DNA of 64,000 nucleotides from Streptomyces mutabilis (GCF_014649815.1 NZ_BMTT01000001.1:620001-684000), one strand, 5' to 3'. Numbered from the stretch's first letter, positions 33,855 to 42,837 are shown. Notes: generated from the letters alone by a model not told the origin. Program-made: numbers and translations.

Positions 33855-34049
33855 GGGTAGAGTCTCCGTCCTCGGGGACCACGGCGGTAGTGAATATCGC
33901 GGCCTCGCGCGGTTGACATGCAGCCTGACGGCTGCCTGACGCAAGAGGCAGCCATGTGGGCCGCATGTCAGAGGGGCGGAGACGGACGGAGCCTTCAAGG
34001 CGCCGGCCGACGGCAGCCGACGACGACGGCTGGACAGTCTGAACGCGCG

Positions 34050-34139
34050 AACGGGCTGAGCCTGCGCGAGCCGTACGTCGAGCTGGACATGGCCCGGCAG
34101 TCGGTCAGCAAGCATCTGGCGCTGTCGGAGGCCTGCTGG
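34050..34139 (+). pseudogene. ArsR-type helix-turn-helix fragment
   Basis: About 30 codons read as an ArsR recognition region (LSLREPYVELDMARQSVSKHLALSEA). There is no start, no upstream fold and no continuation: the frame runs into the neighbouring AhpD-like relic. It looks like a leftover of a deleted regulator gene. Confidence 0.45.
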
Positions 34140-34553
34140 TCCAGCAGTCGGCGCTGCCGGAGTCGACGCAGGAGCTGGTGTCGCTGCGGGCCAGCCAGAT
34201 CAACGGCTGCGGCCACTGCGTCGACATGCGCGTCAAGGAGGCCGCGGCGGCCGGTGAGAGCGCGGTCCGGCTCCACCTGGTCGCCACCTGGCGCGAGTTC
34301 ACCGTGTTCACCAAGGCCGAGCAGGCCGCGCGCGCTCGCGCTCGCCGAGGAGGGCACCCGGCCCGCCGACGCCCACCAGGGCGTGTCCGACGAGATTCGG
34401 ACCCTGGCGCGCAAGCACTACGACGACGATCGGACCGCCGCGCCTGATCTGCCTCGTCGCCCTGATCAACGCGGCCAACCGGCTCGCCGTGATCATGCAC
34501 CGGAAGGGCGGTGCCTACGAGGCGGGGGTGTTCGAGGCCGCGGTCGGCGACCG
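34130..34553 (+). pseudogene. AhpD-like (carboxymuconolactone decarboxylase family) relic, two frameshifts
   Basis: The family core is read across three frames. ELVSLRASQINGCGHCVDM with VATWREFTVFTKAEQAA lies about 34130-34335. ALALAEEGTRP with VSDEIRTLARKHYDDD follows to about 34438. LICLVALINAANRLAVIMHRKGG closes to about 34530. The first frameshift falls in a GCGCGCGCTCGCGCTCG run. The CxxC pair is present but the usual His two residues later in CVDMH is Arg. The gene is therefore broken and its active site altered. It would have encoded an alkylhydroperoxidase-like protein of about 150 aa. Confidence 0.8.
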
Positions 34554-34689
34554 ACCGAGCGGCGACCGCCCGGCCCGGCCCGGGGCCTCCACACCCCGGA
34601 CCGGGCCGCCGCCATGTCCGGCCAGAGGCTCCGGGGCCTTCGGTCACGATTGGGTTTCGGCCTGCGCTCCCCCTCTTGCCGAACGCCCG

Positions 34690-34725
34690 TGTAATCGATT
34701 CCAATCCTCCGTGTAATCGATTCCA
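34690..34725 (+). promoter_or_regulatory. Twin LacI-family operators of the ribose operon
   Basis: TGTAATCGATTCCA occurs twice (34690-34703 and 34712-34725), 22 bp apart. Each fits the LacI-family consensus TGNAANCGNTTNCA at every fixed position. The second copy ends just before the ribosome-binding site of the repressor gene, so binding would block the whole operon, including the repressor's own gene. Confidence 0.9.
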
Positions 34726-34743
34726 CAAGGAGGTGGAACGGCG

Positions 34744-35781
34744 ATGGCGAGCATCAAGGACGTCGCCGTCGAGGCGGGCGTGTCCGTCGCGACGGTCTCG
34801 CGCGTCCTCAACGGCCACCCGTCCGTCAGCCCCGGCGCCCGCACCCGCGTGCTGGCCGCCGTCGAGACGCTGGGCTACCGCCCGAACGCCGTCGCCCGGT
34901 CACTGCGCACCGACCAGACCCGCACCCTCGGCCTGGTCATCAGCGACGTCATGAACCCGTACTTCACCGAGCTGGCCCGGTCCGTGGAGGAAGAGGCCCG
35001 CGCGCTCGGGTACAGCGTCATCATCGGCAACGCCGACGAGCGGCCGGATCTCCAGGACCACCACGTGACGACCCTGCTGGACCGCCGTATCGACGGGCTC
35101 CTCGTCTCCCCCACCGACGGCGGCTCCCCGCGCATGCTGGACGCCGCCCGGGCCGGGGCGCCGATGGTGTTCGTCGACCGGTGGATCCCGGGCGTGGACG
35201 TACCCGTGGTCCGGTCGGACGGGCGGCAGGCGGTGCGGGACCTCGTCGCGCACCTGCACGGGCTCGGGCACCGGCGGCTCGCCATCATCGCCGGGCCCGC
35301 CGCCACGACGACCGGACGCGAGCGCGTCGACGCCTTCCGCGAGGCGCTCGGCGCGTACGGGCTCGCCCTACCCGACGCGTATATCGGCCAGGGCGACTTC
35401 CAGGCGGAGAGCGGGCGCCGGGTCACCGAGGGCTTCTTCGACCTGTCCGAGCCGCCCGAGGTCGTCTTCGCCGCCGACAACCTGATGGCGCTCGGCGCGC
35501 TGGACGCCGTACGGGCACGCGGACTGCGCGTCCCCGAGGACATCGCGCTCGCCGCGTTCGACGACATCCGCTGGTTCGTGCACACCGATCCGCCGATCAC
35601 CGCGATCGCCCAGCCCACGGGCGAGCTCGGGCGCGCCGCCGTGCGCGCGCTGGTCGACCGGATCGAGGGGCGGACCGGCGCGTCCGTCACCCTGCCGGCC
35701 CGGCTCGTCGTCCGCCGCTCGTGCGGGGAGCCCGGCGGTCCCCGACAGTCCCCGTCCCCCGTACGAAGGAGTACGCCGTGA
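34744..35781 (+). CDS. LacI-family repressor of the ribose operon
   Basis: This 345-aa repressor has an N-terminal LacI headpiece (IKDVAVEAGVSVATVSRVLNG) with hinge RSLRTDQTRTLGL, and a periplasmic-binding-like effector domain through to VVRRSCGE. It begins the ribose transport/kinase operon and overlaps the ATPase gene (GTGA), so repressor and transporter are co-transcribed. A strong AAGGAGG precedes the ATG. The twin operators just upstream indicate autoregulation with ribose (or a phosphorylated derivative) as probable inducer. Confidence 0.92.
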   Translation: MASIKDVAVEAGVSVATVSRVLNGHPSVSPGARTRVLAAVETLGYRPNAVARSLRTDQTRTLGLVISDVMNPYFTELARSVEEEARALGYSVIIGNADERPDLQDHHVTTLLDRRIDGLLVSPTDGGSPRMLDAARAGAPMVFVDRWIPGVDVPVVRSDGRQAVRDLVAHLHGLGHRRLAIIAGPAATTTGRERVDAFREALGAYGLALPDAYIGQGDFQAESGRRVTEGFFDLSEPPEVVFAADNLMALGALDAVRARGLRVPEDIALAAFDDIRWFVHTDPPITAIAQPTGELGRAAVRALVDRIEGRTGASVTLPARLVVRRSCGEPGGPRQSPSPVRRSTP

Positions 35782-37313
35782 GCAGCCGCAGTCCCGACGA
35801 GTTGCTGCGCATCGAGGGCATCCGCAAGACCTTCCCCGGCGTGGTCGCCCTCGACAGCGTCGACTTCGACCTGCGCCGGGGCGAGGTGCACGTGCTGCTC
35901 GGTGAGAACGGCGCGGGCAAGAGCACCCTGATCAAGATGCTCTCCGGCGCCTACACGCCCGACGCCGGGCGGATCCTGGCCGGCGGCGAGGAGGTGCGCA
36001 TCCACGGTGCGCAGGACTCCGAGCGGCTCGGGATCGCCACCATCTACCAGGAGTTCAACCTCGTTCCCGACCTGACGGTCGCCGAGAACATCTTCCTGGG
36101 GCGCCAGCCCCGCCGGTTCGGGATGATCGACCGGAAGAAGATGGACGCGGACGCGGAGGCGCTGCTGGAGCGGGTGGGCGTCAAGGTGTCGCCCCGCACG
36201 CGCGTGCGTGAACTCGGTATCGCCCGGCTCCAGATGGTGGAGATCGCCAAGGCGCTCAGCCTGGACGCGCGTGTGCTCATCATGGACGAGCCGACCGCCG
36301 TGCTCACCTCCGAGGAGGTCGAGAAGCTGTTCGCCATCGTGCGGCGGCTGCGCGAGGACGGCGTCGGGATCGTCTTCATCACCCACCACCTGGAGGAGAT
36401 CGCCGCCCTCGGTGACCGCGTCACCGTCATCCGCGACGGGCGCAGCGTCGGGCAGGTGCCCGCCTCCACGCCCGAGGACGAACTCGTCCGGCTCATGGTC
36501 GGGCGGTCGATCGAGCAGCAGTACCCGCGTGAACGCACCGAGGCCGGTGAGCCGTTGCTCAAGGTCGAGGGGCTGACGCGGGACGGGGTCTTCCACGACG
36601 TCGGGTTCGAGGTGCGGGCCGGCGAGGTCGTCGGCATCGCGGGGCTCGTCGGGGCCGGGCGGACCGAGGTCGTGCGGGCCGTGTTCGGCGCCGACCCGTA
36701 CGACTCCGGCACCGTGCACGTCGCGGGCGCCCCCTTGCGGCGGCACGACGTGAACGCCGCCATGGCGGCCGGGATCGGCCTCGTGCCCGAGGACCGCAAG
36801 GGGCAGGGGCTCGTGCTCGACGCCTCCGTCGAGGAGAACCTCGGGCTGGTGACGCTGAGGTCGTCCGCCCGCGCGGGGCTCGTGGACCTCAAGGGGCAGC
36901 ACGCGGCGGCCGAGCGGATCGCCGGGCAGCTGGGCGTGCGGATGGCCGGGCTCGGGCAGCACGTGCGGACCCTGTCCGGCGGCAACCAGCAGAAGGTCGT
37001 CATCGGCAAGTGGCTGCTGGCGAACACCAAGGTGCTCATCCTCGACGAGCCGACCCGCGGCATCGACGTCGGCGCCAAGGTCGAGATCTACCAGCTGGTC
37101 AACGAACTGACGGCCGCCGGTGCCGCCGTGCTCATGATCTCCAGCGACCTGCCCGAGGTGCTCGGCATGAGCGACCGGGTGGTCGTCATGGCGCAGGGGC
37201 GGGTCGCGGGCGAACTCCCCGCCGAGCAGGCCACCCAGGACGCCGTGATGGCGCTCGCCGTCAGCACTCCCCACACCGACGAAACCGGAACGGAGGCCTC
37301 CCGTGGCCACTGA
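35778..37313 (+). CDS. rbsA: Ribose ABC transporter ATPase (two ABC domains)
   Basis: This 511-aa sugar-type ATPase has two tandem ABC domains, as in RbsA/MglA. Domain 1 has Walker A GENGAGKST and Walker B VLIMDEPTAVL. Domain 2 has a degenerate Walker A GLVGAGRTE, signature LSGGNQQKV and VLILDEPTRGIDVGAK, the usual asymmetry of this family. I chose the GTG at 35778, with AAGGAG 6 nt upstream, overlapping the repressor's stop. It energises uptake through the fused permease/binding protein encoded next. Confidence 0.95.
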   Translation: MSSRSPDELLRIEGIRKTFPGVVALDSVDFDLRRGEVHVLLGENGAGKSTLIKMLSGAYTPDAGRILAGGEEVRIHGAQDSERLGIATIYQEFNLVPDLTVAENIFLGRQPRRFGMIDRKKMDADAEALLERVGVKVSPRTRVRELGIARLQMVEIAKALSLDARVLIMDEPTAVLTSEEVEKLFAIVRRLREDGVGIVFITHHLEEIAALGDRVTVIRDGRSVGQVPASTPEDELVRLMVGRSIEQQYPRERTEAGEPLLKVEGLTRDGVFHDVGFEVRAGEVVGIAGLVGAGRTEVVRAVFGADPYDSGTVHVAGAPLRRHDVNAAMAAGIGLVPEDRKGQGLVLDASVEENLGLVTLRSSARAGLVDLKGQHAAAERIAGQLGVRMAGLGQHVRTLSGGNQQKVVIGKWLLANTKVLILDEPTRGIDVGAKVEIYQLVNELTAAGAAVLMISSDLPEVLGMSDRVVVMAQGRVAGELPAEQATQDAVMALAVSTPHTDETGTEASRGH

Positions 37314-39261
37314 CACGCTCAAGAACAAGCCGGGCGCGCAGGGCGGCGCCACGGGCGGCCTGCGCCGCCTGCTGCTCGACAACGGCGCCCTGACCGCACT
37401 CATCGTCCTCGTCATCGCCATGTCGGCGCTGTCCGGGGACTTCCTGACCGCCGACAACCTGCTGAACGTCGGCGTCCAGGCCGCCGTCACCGCGATCCTC
37501 GCCTTCGGCGTCACCTTCGTCATCGTCTCCGCCGGCATCGACCTGTCGGTCGGCTCGGTCGCCGCGCTGTCGGCCACGGTGCTGGCGTGGAGCGCGACCG
37601 AGGCCGGCATCCCGGTCGTGCTCGCGGTGCTGCTGTCCGTCGCGACCGGCATCGCCTGCGGCCTGGTGAACGGCTTCCTCATCTCGTACGGGAAACTGCC
37701 TCCGTTCATCGCGACGCTCGCCATGCTGTCGGTGGGGCGCGGTCTGTCGCTGGTCATCTCGCAGGGCTCGCCGATCGCCTTCCCGGACTCGGTCTCCCAC
37801 CTCGGTGACACGCTCGGCGGGTGGCTGCCCGTGCCGGTGCTCGTGATGATCGTGATGGGGCTGATCACGGCGTTCGTGCTCGGACGGACGTACATCGGCC
37901 GGTCCATGTACGCCATCGGCGGCAACGAGGAGGCCGCCCGGCTGTCCGGGCTCCGGGTGAAGCGGCAGAAGCTCGCCATCTACGCCTTCTCCGGCCTGTT
38001 CGCCGCCGCCGCGGGCATCGTCCTCGCCTCCCGGCTCTCCTCCGCGCAGCCGCAGGCCGCACAGGGCTACGAGCTGGACGCCATCGCCGCCGTCGTCATC
38101 GGCGGTGCCTCGCTGGCGGGCGGCACGGGCAAGGCGTCCGGCACGCTGATCGGTGCGCTGATCCTCGCGGTGCTGCGCAACGGCCTCAACCTGCTGTCCG
38201 TCTCGGCGTTCTGGCAGCAGGTCGTCATCGGTGTCGTCATCGCGCTGGCCGTGCTCCTCGACACGCTGCGGCGCAAGGCCGGTGCGACGACTCCGGCGGC
38301 CGGGGCGTCCGGCGGCGGCAACCGGGGCAAGCAGGCTCTGACGTACGTCGTCGCGGCCGTCGTCGCCGTCGCCGTGGTGGGCGCGACCTCGCTGCTGCAC
38401 AGCGGGTCGTCGGACGGGAAGAGCCGGAAGATCGGCCTGTCGCTGTCCACGCTCAACAACCCGTTCTTCGTGCAGATCCGGGCGGGCGCCGAGGAGCAGG
38501 CGAAGAAGCTGGGCGTGGACCTGACCGTCACGGACGCGCAGAACGACGCCTCCCAGCAGGCCAACCAGTTGCAGAACTTCACCAGCGAGGGCCTGTCCTC
38601 GATCATCGTCAACCCGGTGGACTCCGACGCGGCCGGTCCCTCGGTGCGCTCGGCGAACAAGGACGACATCCCCGTCATCGCGGTGGACCGGGGCGTCAAC
38701 AAGGCGGACACGTCGGCGCTGGTCGCCTCCGACAACGTCGAGGGCGGCGAGCTGGGTGCCCGGGCGCTGGCCGAGAAGCTCGGCGGCAAGGGCACCATCG
38801 TCATCCTCCAGGGCCAGGCCGGCACCTCCGCCAGCCGGGAGCGCGGCGCGGGCTTCGCGGCCGGGCTGAAGGAGTACCCGGGCATCGAGGTCGTCGCCAA
38901 GCAGCCCGCGGACTTCGACCGCACCAAGGGCCTGGACGTGATGACCAACCTGCTCCAGGCGCACCCGGACATCGACGGTGTCTTCGCGGAGAACGACGAG
39001 ATGGCGCTCGGCGCCATCAAGGCGCTGGGTTCCAAGGCCGGGAAGTCCGTGCAGGTCGTCGGGTTCGACGGCACCCCGGACGGGCTGAAGGCGGTGCGGG
39101 AGGGCACGTTGTTCGCCTCCGTGGCACAGCAGCCCAGGGAACTGGGCACGATCGCGGTCGAGAACGCGTTGCGCGCCGCCGACGGCGAGAAGACGGAGAA
39201 GATGGTGAAGGTGCCGGTGAAGGTGGTCACCGAGGAGAACGTGGCCGGCTTCGAGGGCTGA
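37303..39261 (+). CDS. Fused ribose permease and substrate-binding protein (RbsC-RbsB)
   Basis: This 652-aa fusion has residues 1 to about 330 as an RbsC-type permease with eight to ten membrane helices (DLSVGSVAALSATVLAW, GLRVKRQKLAIYAFSG). An extra membrane helix follows (about 348-367). Residues 378-652 are a periplasmic-binding-protein domain of the ribose/galactose class (IGLSLSTLNNPFFVQIR, FAENDEMALGAIKAL). The binding domain is therefore tethered outside instead of being a free lipoprotein. The GTG at 37303 has GGAGG upstream and overlaps rbsA by 11 bp. A similar fusion is known to me from S. coelicolor. Confidence 0.93.
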   Translation: MATDTLKNKPGAQGGATGGLRRLLLDNGALTALIVLVIAMSALSGDFLTADNLLNVGVQAAVTAILAFGVTFVIVSAGIDLSVGSVAALSATVLAWSATEAGIPVVLAVLLSVATGIACGLVNGFLISYGKLPPFIATLAMLSVGRGLSLVISQGSPIAFPDSVSHLGDTLGGWLPVPVLVMIVMGLITAFVLGRTYIGRSMYAIGGNEEAARLSGLRVKRQKLAIYAFSGLFAAAAGIVLASRLSSAQPQAAQGYELDAIAAVVIGGASLAGGTGKASGTLIGALILAVLRNGLNLLSVSAFWQQVVIGVVIALAVLLDTLRRKAGATTPAAGASGGGNRGKQALTYVVAAVVAVAVVGATSLLHSGSSDGKSRKIGLSLSTLNNPFFVQIRAGAEEQAKKLGVDLTVTDAQNDASQQANQLQNFTSEGLSSIIVNPVDSDAAGPSVRSANKDDIPVIAVDRGVNKADTSALVASDNVEGGELGARALAEKLGGKGTIVILQGQAGTSASRERGAGFAAGLKEYPGIEVVAKQPADFDRTKGLDVMTNLLQAHPDIDGVFAENDEMALGAIKALGSKAGKSVQVVGFDGTPDGLKAVREGTLFASVAQQPRELGTIAVENALRAADGEKTEKMVKVPVKVVTEENVAGFEG

Positions 39262-39330
39262 CACGGGCGGAACGGCACGCACGCGGGCTGCACTCATGGA
39301 CTCACTCGGATCCACTCGGATTCATTGAGT

Positions 39331-39357
39331 TCATCGGGTTCATCGGGTTCATCGGGA
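39331..39357. repeat. 9-bp tandem repeat before rbsK
   Basis: TCATCGGGT is repeated (39331-39339, 39340-39348, and TCATCGGGA at 39349-39357) between the fusion gene and rbsK. Related TCACTCGGA/TCATTGAGT units lie just before it. It does not overlap the rbsK ribosome-binding site but sets the spacing in the intercistronic leader. Confidence 0.75.
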
Positions 39358-39371
39358 TCGGAGAACGATTC

Positions 39372-40274
39372 ATGTACGACTACGACCTCCTGGTCGTGGG
39401 ATCGGCCAACGCCGACCTCGTGATCGGCGTCGAGCGGCGGCCGGGGGCCGGCGAGACGGTGCTCGGCACCGACCTGGCCGTCCACCCGGGCGGCAAGGGC
39501 GCGAACCAGGCGGTGGCCGCCGCCCGGCTCGGTGCCCGCACCGCCCTGCTGGCCCGGGTCGGCGACGACGACTACGGCCGGCTGCTGCTGGACTCGCAGC
39601 GGGCGGCCGGCGTAGACACGGTCGGCGTCCTGGTGGGCGGGGCCCCCACCGGCGTCGCGCTGATCACCGTCGACCCGTCCGGGGACAACAGCATCGTGGT
39701 CTCGCCGGGCGCCAACGGCCGCCTGGTGCCGGGCGATGTCCGCGCCGCCGCCAGTCTCTTCCACGCCTCCCGCGTGGTCTCCACGCAGTTGGAGGTGCCG
39801 CTGGAGACGGTCGTGGAGGTGGTCCGGAGTCTGGCGCCGGACAGCCGCTTCGTGCTGAATCCGTCGCCGCCGCGCCCGCTGCCGCAGGAGGTGCTGGCGG
39901 CCTGCGACCCGCTGATCGTCAACGAGCACGAGGCGAAGGTCATCCTCGGTGGCTCCCGTGTGAGCGACCGCCCCGAGGACTGGGCCCGCATCCTGCTGGC
40001 CAAGGGGCCGCGTTCGGTGGTCGTGACCCTGGGCGCGGAGGGTGCGCTGGTGGCGTCGGGGGCGGAGGTGTCCCGGGTGCCGTCGGTGATGGTGGACGCC
40101 GTGGACACGACGGGCGCGGGCGACGCGTTCACCGCGGCGCTGGCCTGGCGGCTCGGTACCGGCGAGTCGCTCGCGGACGCGGCGGCGTACGCGGCGCGGG
40201 TGGGCGCGGCGGCCGTGACCAGGGCGGGCGCGCAGGCATCGTACCCGACGGCGGCGGAGGTCGAGGCCCTGTGA
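39372..40274 (+). CDS. rbsK: Ribokinase
   Basis: This 300-aa PfkB-family kinase phosphorylates D-ribose at O5 with ATP. The N-terminal GSANADLVIGVERRP and HPGGKGANQAVAAARLG are ribokinase signatures, and the catalytic C-terminal motif DTTGAGDAF contains the base Asp. I chose the ATG at 39372, with GGAG 8 nt upstream. It is coupled to rbsD by a GTGA overlap and delivers ribose 5-phosphate to the pentose phosphate pathway. Confidence 0.95.
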   Translation: MYDYDLLVVGSANADLVIGVERRPGAGETVLGTDLAVHPGGKGANQAVAAARLGARTALLARVGDDDYGRLLLDSQRAAGVDTVGVLVGGAPTGVALITVDPSGDNSIVVSPGANGRLVPGDVRAAASLFHASRVVSTQLEVPLETVVEVVRSLAPDSRFVLNPSPPRPLPQEVLAACDPLIVNEHEAKVILGGSRVSDRPEDWARILLAKGPRSVVVTLGAEGALVASGAEVSRVPSVMVDAVDTTGAGDAFTAALAWRLGTGESLADAAAYAARVGAAAVTRAGAQASYPTAAEVEAL

Positions 40275-40660
40275 AGAAGGCGGGGATACTCAATCGGCAT
40301 CTCGCGGGTGCCCTCGCCGAACTCGGCCACGGCGACGGCGTCCTGGTGTGCGACGTGGGCATGCCGGTGCCGTCCGGTCCCCGCGTCGTGGACCTGGCCT
40401 TCCGCTCCGGGGTGCCCTCCTTCGCCGAGGTCCTGGACGGGCTGCTCGACGAGCTGGTGGTCGAGGGGGCGACGGCGGCGGCGGAGGTCCGGGACGCCAA
40501 CGCGGAGGCGGCCGCCCTGCTCGACGGGCACTTCCCCGGCCTCGAACTCGTGCCGCACGCCCGGCTGAAGGAGCTGTCGGCCGGCGCTCGGCTGGTGGTG
40601 CGGACCGGGGAGGCCCGGCCGTACGCGAACGTGCTGCTGCGGTGCGGGGTCTTCTTCTGA
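40271..40660 (+). CDS. rbsD: D-ribose pyranase
   Basis: This 129-aa RbsD mutarotase converts beta-pyranose ribose to the furanose forms used by ribokinase. The start GILNRHLAGALAELGHGDGVLVCDVGMPVP contains the catalytic His and Asp region, and the end is RTGEARPYANVLLRCGV. It is the last gene of the operon, directly before a strong terminator. Confidence 0.95.
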   Translation: MKKAGILNRHLAGALAELGHGDGVLVCDVGMPVPSGPRVVDLAFRSGVPSFAEVLDGLLDELVVEGATAAAEVRDANAEAAALLDGHFPGLELVPHARLKELSAGARLVVRTGEARPYANVLLRCGVFF

Positions 40661-40690
40661 GGCGGGCGGAAGGGGACGGCCCGAGAACTT

Positions 40691-40723
40691 CGAGGGGGCC
40701 CGGTCGGCGACCGGGCCCCCTCG
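40691..40723 (+). terminator. Terminator of the ribose operon
   Basis: A perfect 15-bp stem CGAGGGGGCCCGGTC/GACCGGGCCCCCTCG with a 3-nt loop, followed by GGGTTTCC. It lies 30 bp after rbsD. Confidence 0.93.
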
Positions 40724-40828
40724 GGTTTCCCTCCCCGTCAGAATCCCTGGCCCCCCGGCCCCCCGTCAGGGTTCTGATGACAAGTACGACCCGCTCGGCC
40801 CCGGAACGGTTGCACGGATCGCCGGTAT

Positions 40829-41689
40829 CTATTCTCCGCTGCCCGCGAGGTCGACGTGCGCGGCGAACCGCTGTGCCGTCTCCGCCAGCACCTCCCGCCC
40901 GTCCCGGGCCCACAATCCCTCGTTGAACAGCTCGACCTCGATGGCGCCGGTGTATCCGGCCGCCTCCACGTACCCCTGCCACTCCCGCATGTCGATCGCG
41001 CCGTCCCCGATCTGACCGCGGCCGTTGAGGACGCCCTCGGGCAGCGGAGTGGTCCAGTCGGCCAGCTGGAAGGTGTGGATGCGGCCGCCCGCGCCGGCCC
41101 GGGCGATCTGCTCGGGCGCCCGGTCGTCCCACCAGATGTGGTACGTGTCGACGGTGACGCCGACCTGGTGGGCCGGGAAGCGTTCGGCGAGGTCCAGCGC
41201 CTGGGTGAGGGTGGAGACCACGCAGCGGTCGGAGGCGTACATGGGGTGGAGCGGTTCGATGGCGAGCCGTACGCCGTGCCGCTCGGCGTAGGGGCCGAGT
41301 TCGGCCAGCGCGTCCGCGATGCGTTCCCGGGCGGCGCGCAGGTCCCTGTCGCCGGGCGGCAAGCCGCCCGAGACCAGGACCAGGGTGTCGGTGCCGAGGC
41401 TGGCGGCCTCGTCGACGGCGCGGCGGTTGTCGGACAGGGCCCTCGCCCGCTCGTCCGCGTCGACGGCCGTGAGGAAGCCGCCGCGGCACAGGGTGGTGAC
41501 GGTCAGGCCCGCGTCGCGCACCAGCTTCGCCGCCGCCTCGACGCCGTACGCCTGGACGGGTTCGCGCCACAGGCCGACGTTGCCGACGCCGAGTTCGCGG
41601 CAGACGGCGGTCAGCTCGGGCAGCGAGAGCTGCTTGACCGTCATCTGGTTGATGCTGAAGCGCGTCAGGTCGGGCGCCGTGTCGCTCAC
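40829..41689 (-). CDS. Sugar phosphate isomerase/epimerase (xylose-isomerase-like TIM barrel)
   Basis: This 286-aa protein of the AP endonuclease 2/IolE-like superfamily has metal-site residues in LAIEPLHPMY, VDTYHIWWD and the C-terminal EVELFNEGLW. It is the third gene of a Gfo/Idh - DUF993 - isomerase operon and overlaps the previous stop (GTGA at 41686-41689). In such operons these enzymes catalyse keto-sugar or inositol-type isomerisation. The exact substrate is unknown. Confidence 0.85.
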   Translation of the reverse strand: MSDTAPDLTRFSINQMTVKQLSLPELTAVCRELGVGNVGLWREPVQAYGVEAAAKLVRDAGLTVTTLCRGGFLTAVDADERARALSDNRRAVDEAASLGTDTLVLVSGGLPPGDRDLRAARERIADALAELGPYAERHGVRLAIEPLHPMYASDRCVVSTLTQALDLAERFPAHQVGVTVDTYHIWWDDRAPEQIARAGAGGRIHTFQLADWTTPLPEGVLNGRGQIGDGAIDMREWQGYVEAAGYTGAIEVELFNEGLWARDGREVLAETAQRFAAHVDLAGSGE

Positions 41690-42837
41690 TGGTTCACTCC
41701 GTACAGGCTCAGCAGGTTCCGCACGCGCTTCTCGGCCAGTTCGGGGTCCGGGAAGAGGCCCAGTCCGTCGGCGAGTTCGTAGGCGCGGGCGAGATGGGGC
41801 AGGGAGCGGGCTGACTGGAGGCCGCCGACCATCGTGAAGTGGGACTGGTGACCGGCCAGCCAGGCCAGGAAGACCACGCCCGTCTTGTAGAAGCGGGTGG
41901 GGGCCTGGAAGAGGTGGCGGGAGAGTTCGACGGTGGGGTCGAGCAGGGCGCGGAAACCGTCCGTGTTCCCGGTGTCGAGGACGCGGACCGCCTCGGCGGC
42001 CAGCGGGCCCAGCGGATCGAAGATGCCGAGCAGGGCGTGGCTGAAGCCCTGCTCGTCACCGGCGATCAGCTCGGGGTAGTTGAAGTCGTCACCGGTGTAG
42101 CAGCGCACGCCCTGCGGGAGCCTGCGGCGCAGGTCGATCTCGCGCTGGGCGTCCAGGAGGGAGACCTTGATGCCGTCGACCTTGTCGGGGTGGGCGGCGA
42201 TGACCTCCAGGAAGGTGCCGGTCGCCGCGTCGAGGTCGGACGAACCCCAGTAGCCCTCCAGGGCCGGGTCGAACATCGGGCCCAGCCAGTGCAGGATCAC
42301 CGGCTCGGCGGCCTGGCGCAGGAGGTGGCCGTAGACCTCCCGGTAGTCCTCCGGGCCCCGCGCCGTCGCGGCGAGGGCGCGGGAGGCCATCAGGATGGCC
42401 TGGGCGCCGGACTCCTCGACGACGGCCAGCTGTTCCTCGTAGGCCGCGCGGACCTCGGCGAGGGTGCCGGCGGCGAGCTGGTCGGTGCCGACGCCGCAGG
42501 CGATGCTGCCGCCGCACGCCTGCGCCTCGGCGGCCGAACGGCGGATGAGCTCCGCCGCGCCCGCCCAGTCCAGGCCCATGCCGCGCTGGGCGGTGTCCAT
42601 CGCCTCGGCGACGCCGAGACCGTGGGACCACAGGTGGCGGCGGAAGGCGAGGGTGGCGTCCCAGTCGACGGCGGCGGGGCCGTCGGGGGTGGTGTCCGCG
42701 TACGGGTCGGCGACGACGTGCGCCGCGGAGAAGACGGTGCGGGAGGTGAAAGCGCTTCCCGGGGTGAGCGTGAGGGGCTCGGTGCGGGGCTCGTAGGCGC
42801 GCAGGGCGCCGTTCGCGTCGGGCAGGTGGAGGGTCAC
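41686..42837 (-). CDS. DUF993/dihydrodipicolinate synthase-like protein
   Basis: This 383-aa TIM-barrel protein of the DUF993 family is distantly related to N-acetylneuraminate lyase/DapA class I aldolases. Visible are GMGLDWAGAAELIRRSA, a C-terminal VHWLGPMF-like barrel strand (PVILHWLGPMFDP), VDGIKVSLLD (Lys candidate for a Schiff base) and YTGDDFNYPELI. It is coupled to both neighbours by 4-bp overlaps, so it acts in the same pathway, perhaps as a keto-acid aldolase. A LacI-type operator sequence lies inside its 5' end (separate entry). Confidence 0.82.
   Translation of the reverse strand: MTLHLPDANGALRAYEPRTEPLTLTPGSAFTSRTVFSAAHVVADPYADTTPDGPAAVDWDATLAFRRHLWSHGLGVAEAMDTAQRGMGLDWAGAAELIRRSAAEAQACGGSIACGVGTDQLAAGTLAEVRAAYEEQLAVVEESGAQAILMASRALAATARGPEDYREVYGHLLRQAAEPVILHWLGPMFDPALEGYWGSSDLDAATGTFLEVIAAHPDKVDGIKVSLLDAQREIDLRRRLPQGVRCYTGDDFNYPELIAGDEQGFSHALLGIFDPLGPLAAEAVRVLDTGNTDGFRALLDPTVELSRHLFQAPTRFYKTGVVFLAWLAGHQSHFTMVGGLQSARSLPHLARAYELADGLGLFPDPELAEKRVRNLLSLYGVNQ
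42747..42760. promoter_or_regulatory. Intragenic LacI-type operator-like site
   Basis: TGAAAGCGCTTCCC matches the LacI-family consensus TGNAANCGNTTNCA at 9 of 10 fixed positions. It lies about 80 bp inside the second gene of the operon and 1.3 kb from the promoter-proximal site. Confidence 0.5.

Noticed and set aside
34875-37979. Very long minus-strand open frame (over 1000 codons) opposite the ribose operon
   Set aside because: It is antisense to intact LacI and RbsA genes, has no ribosome-binding site, and reflects GC-biased codon use on the real strand.
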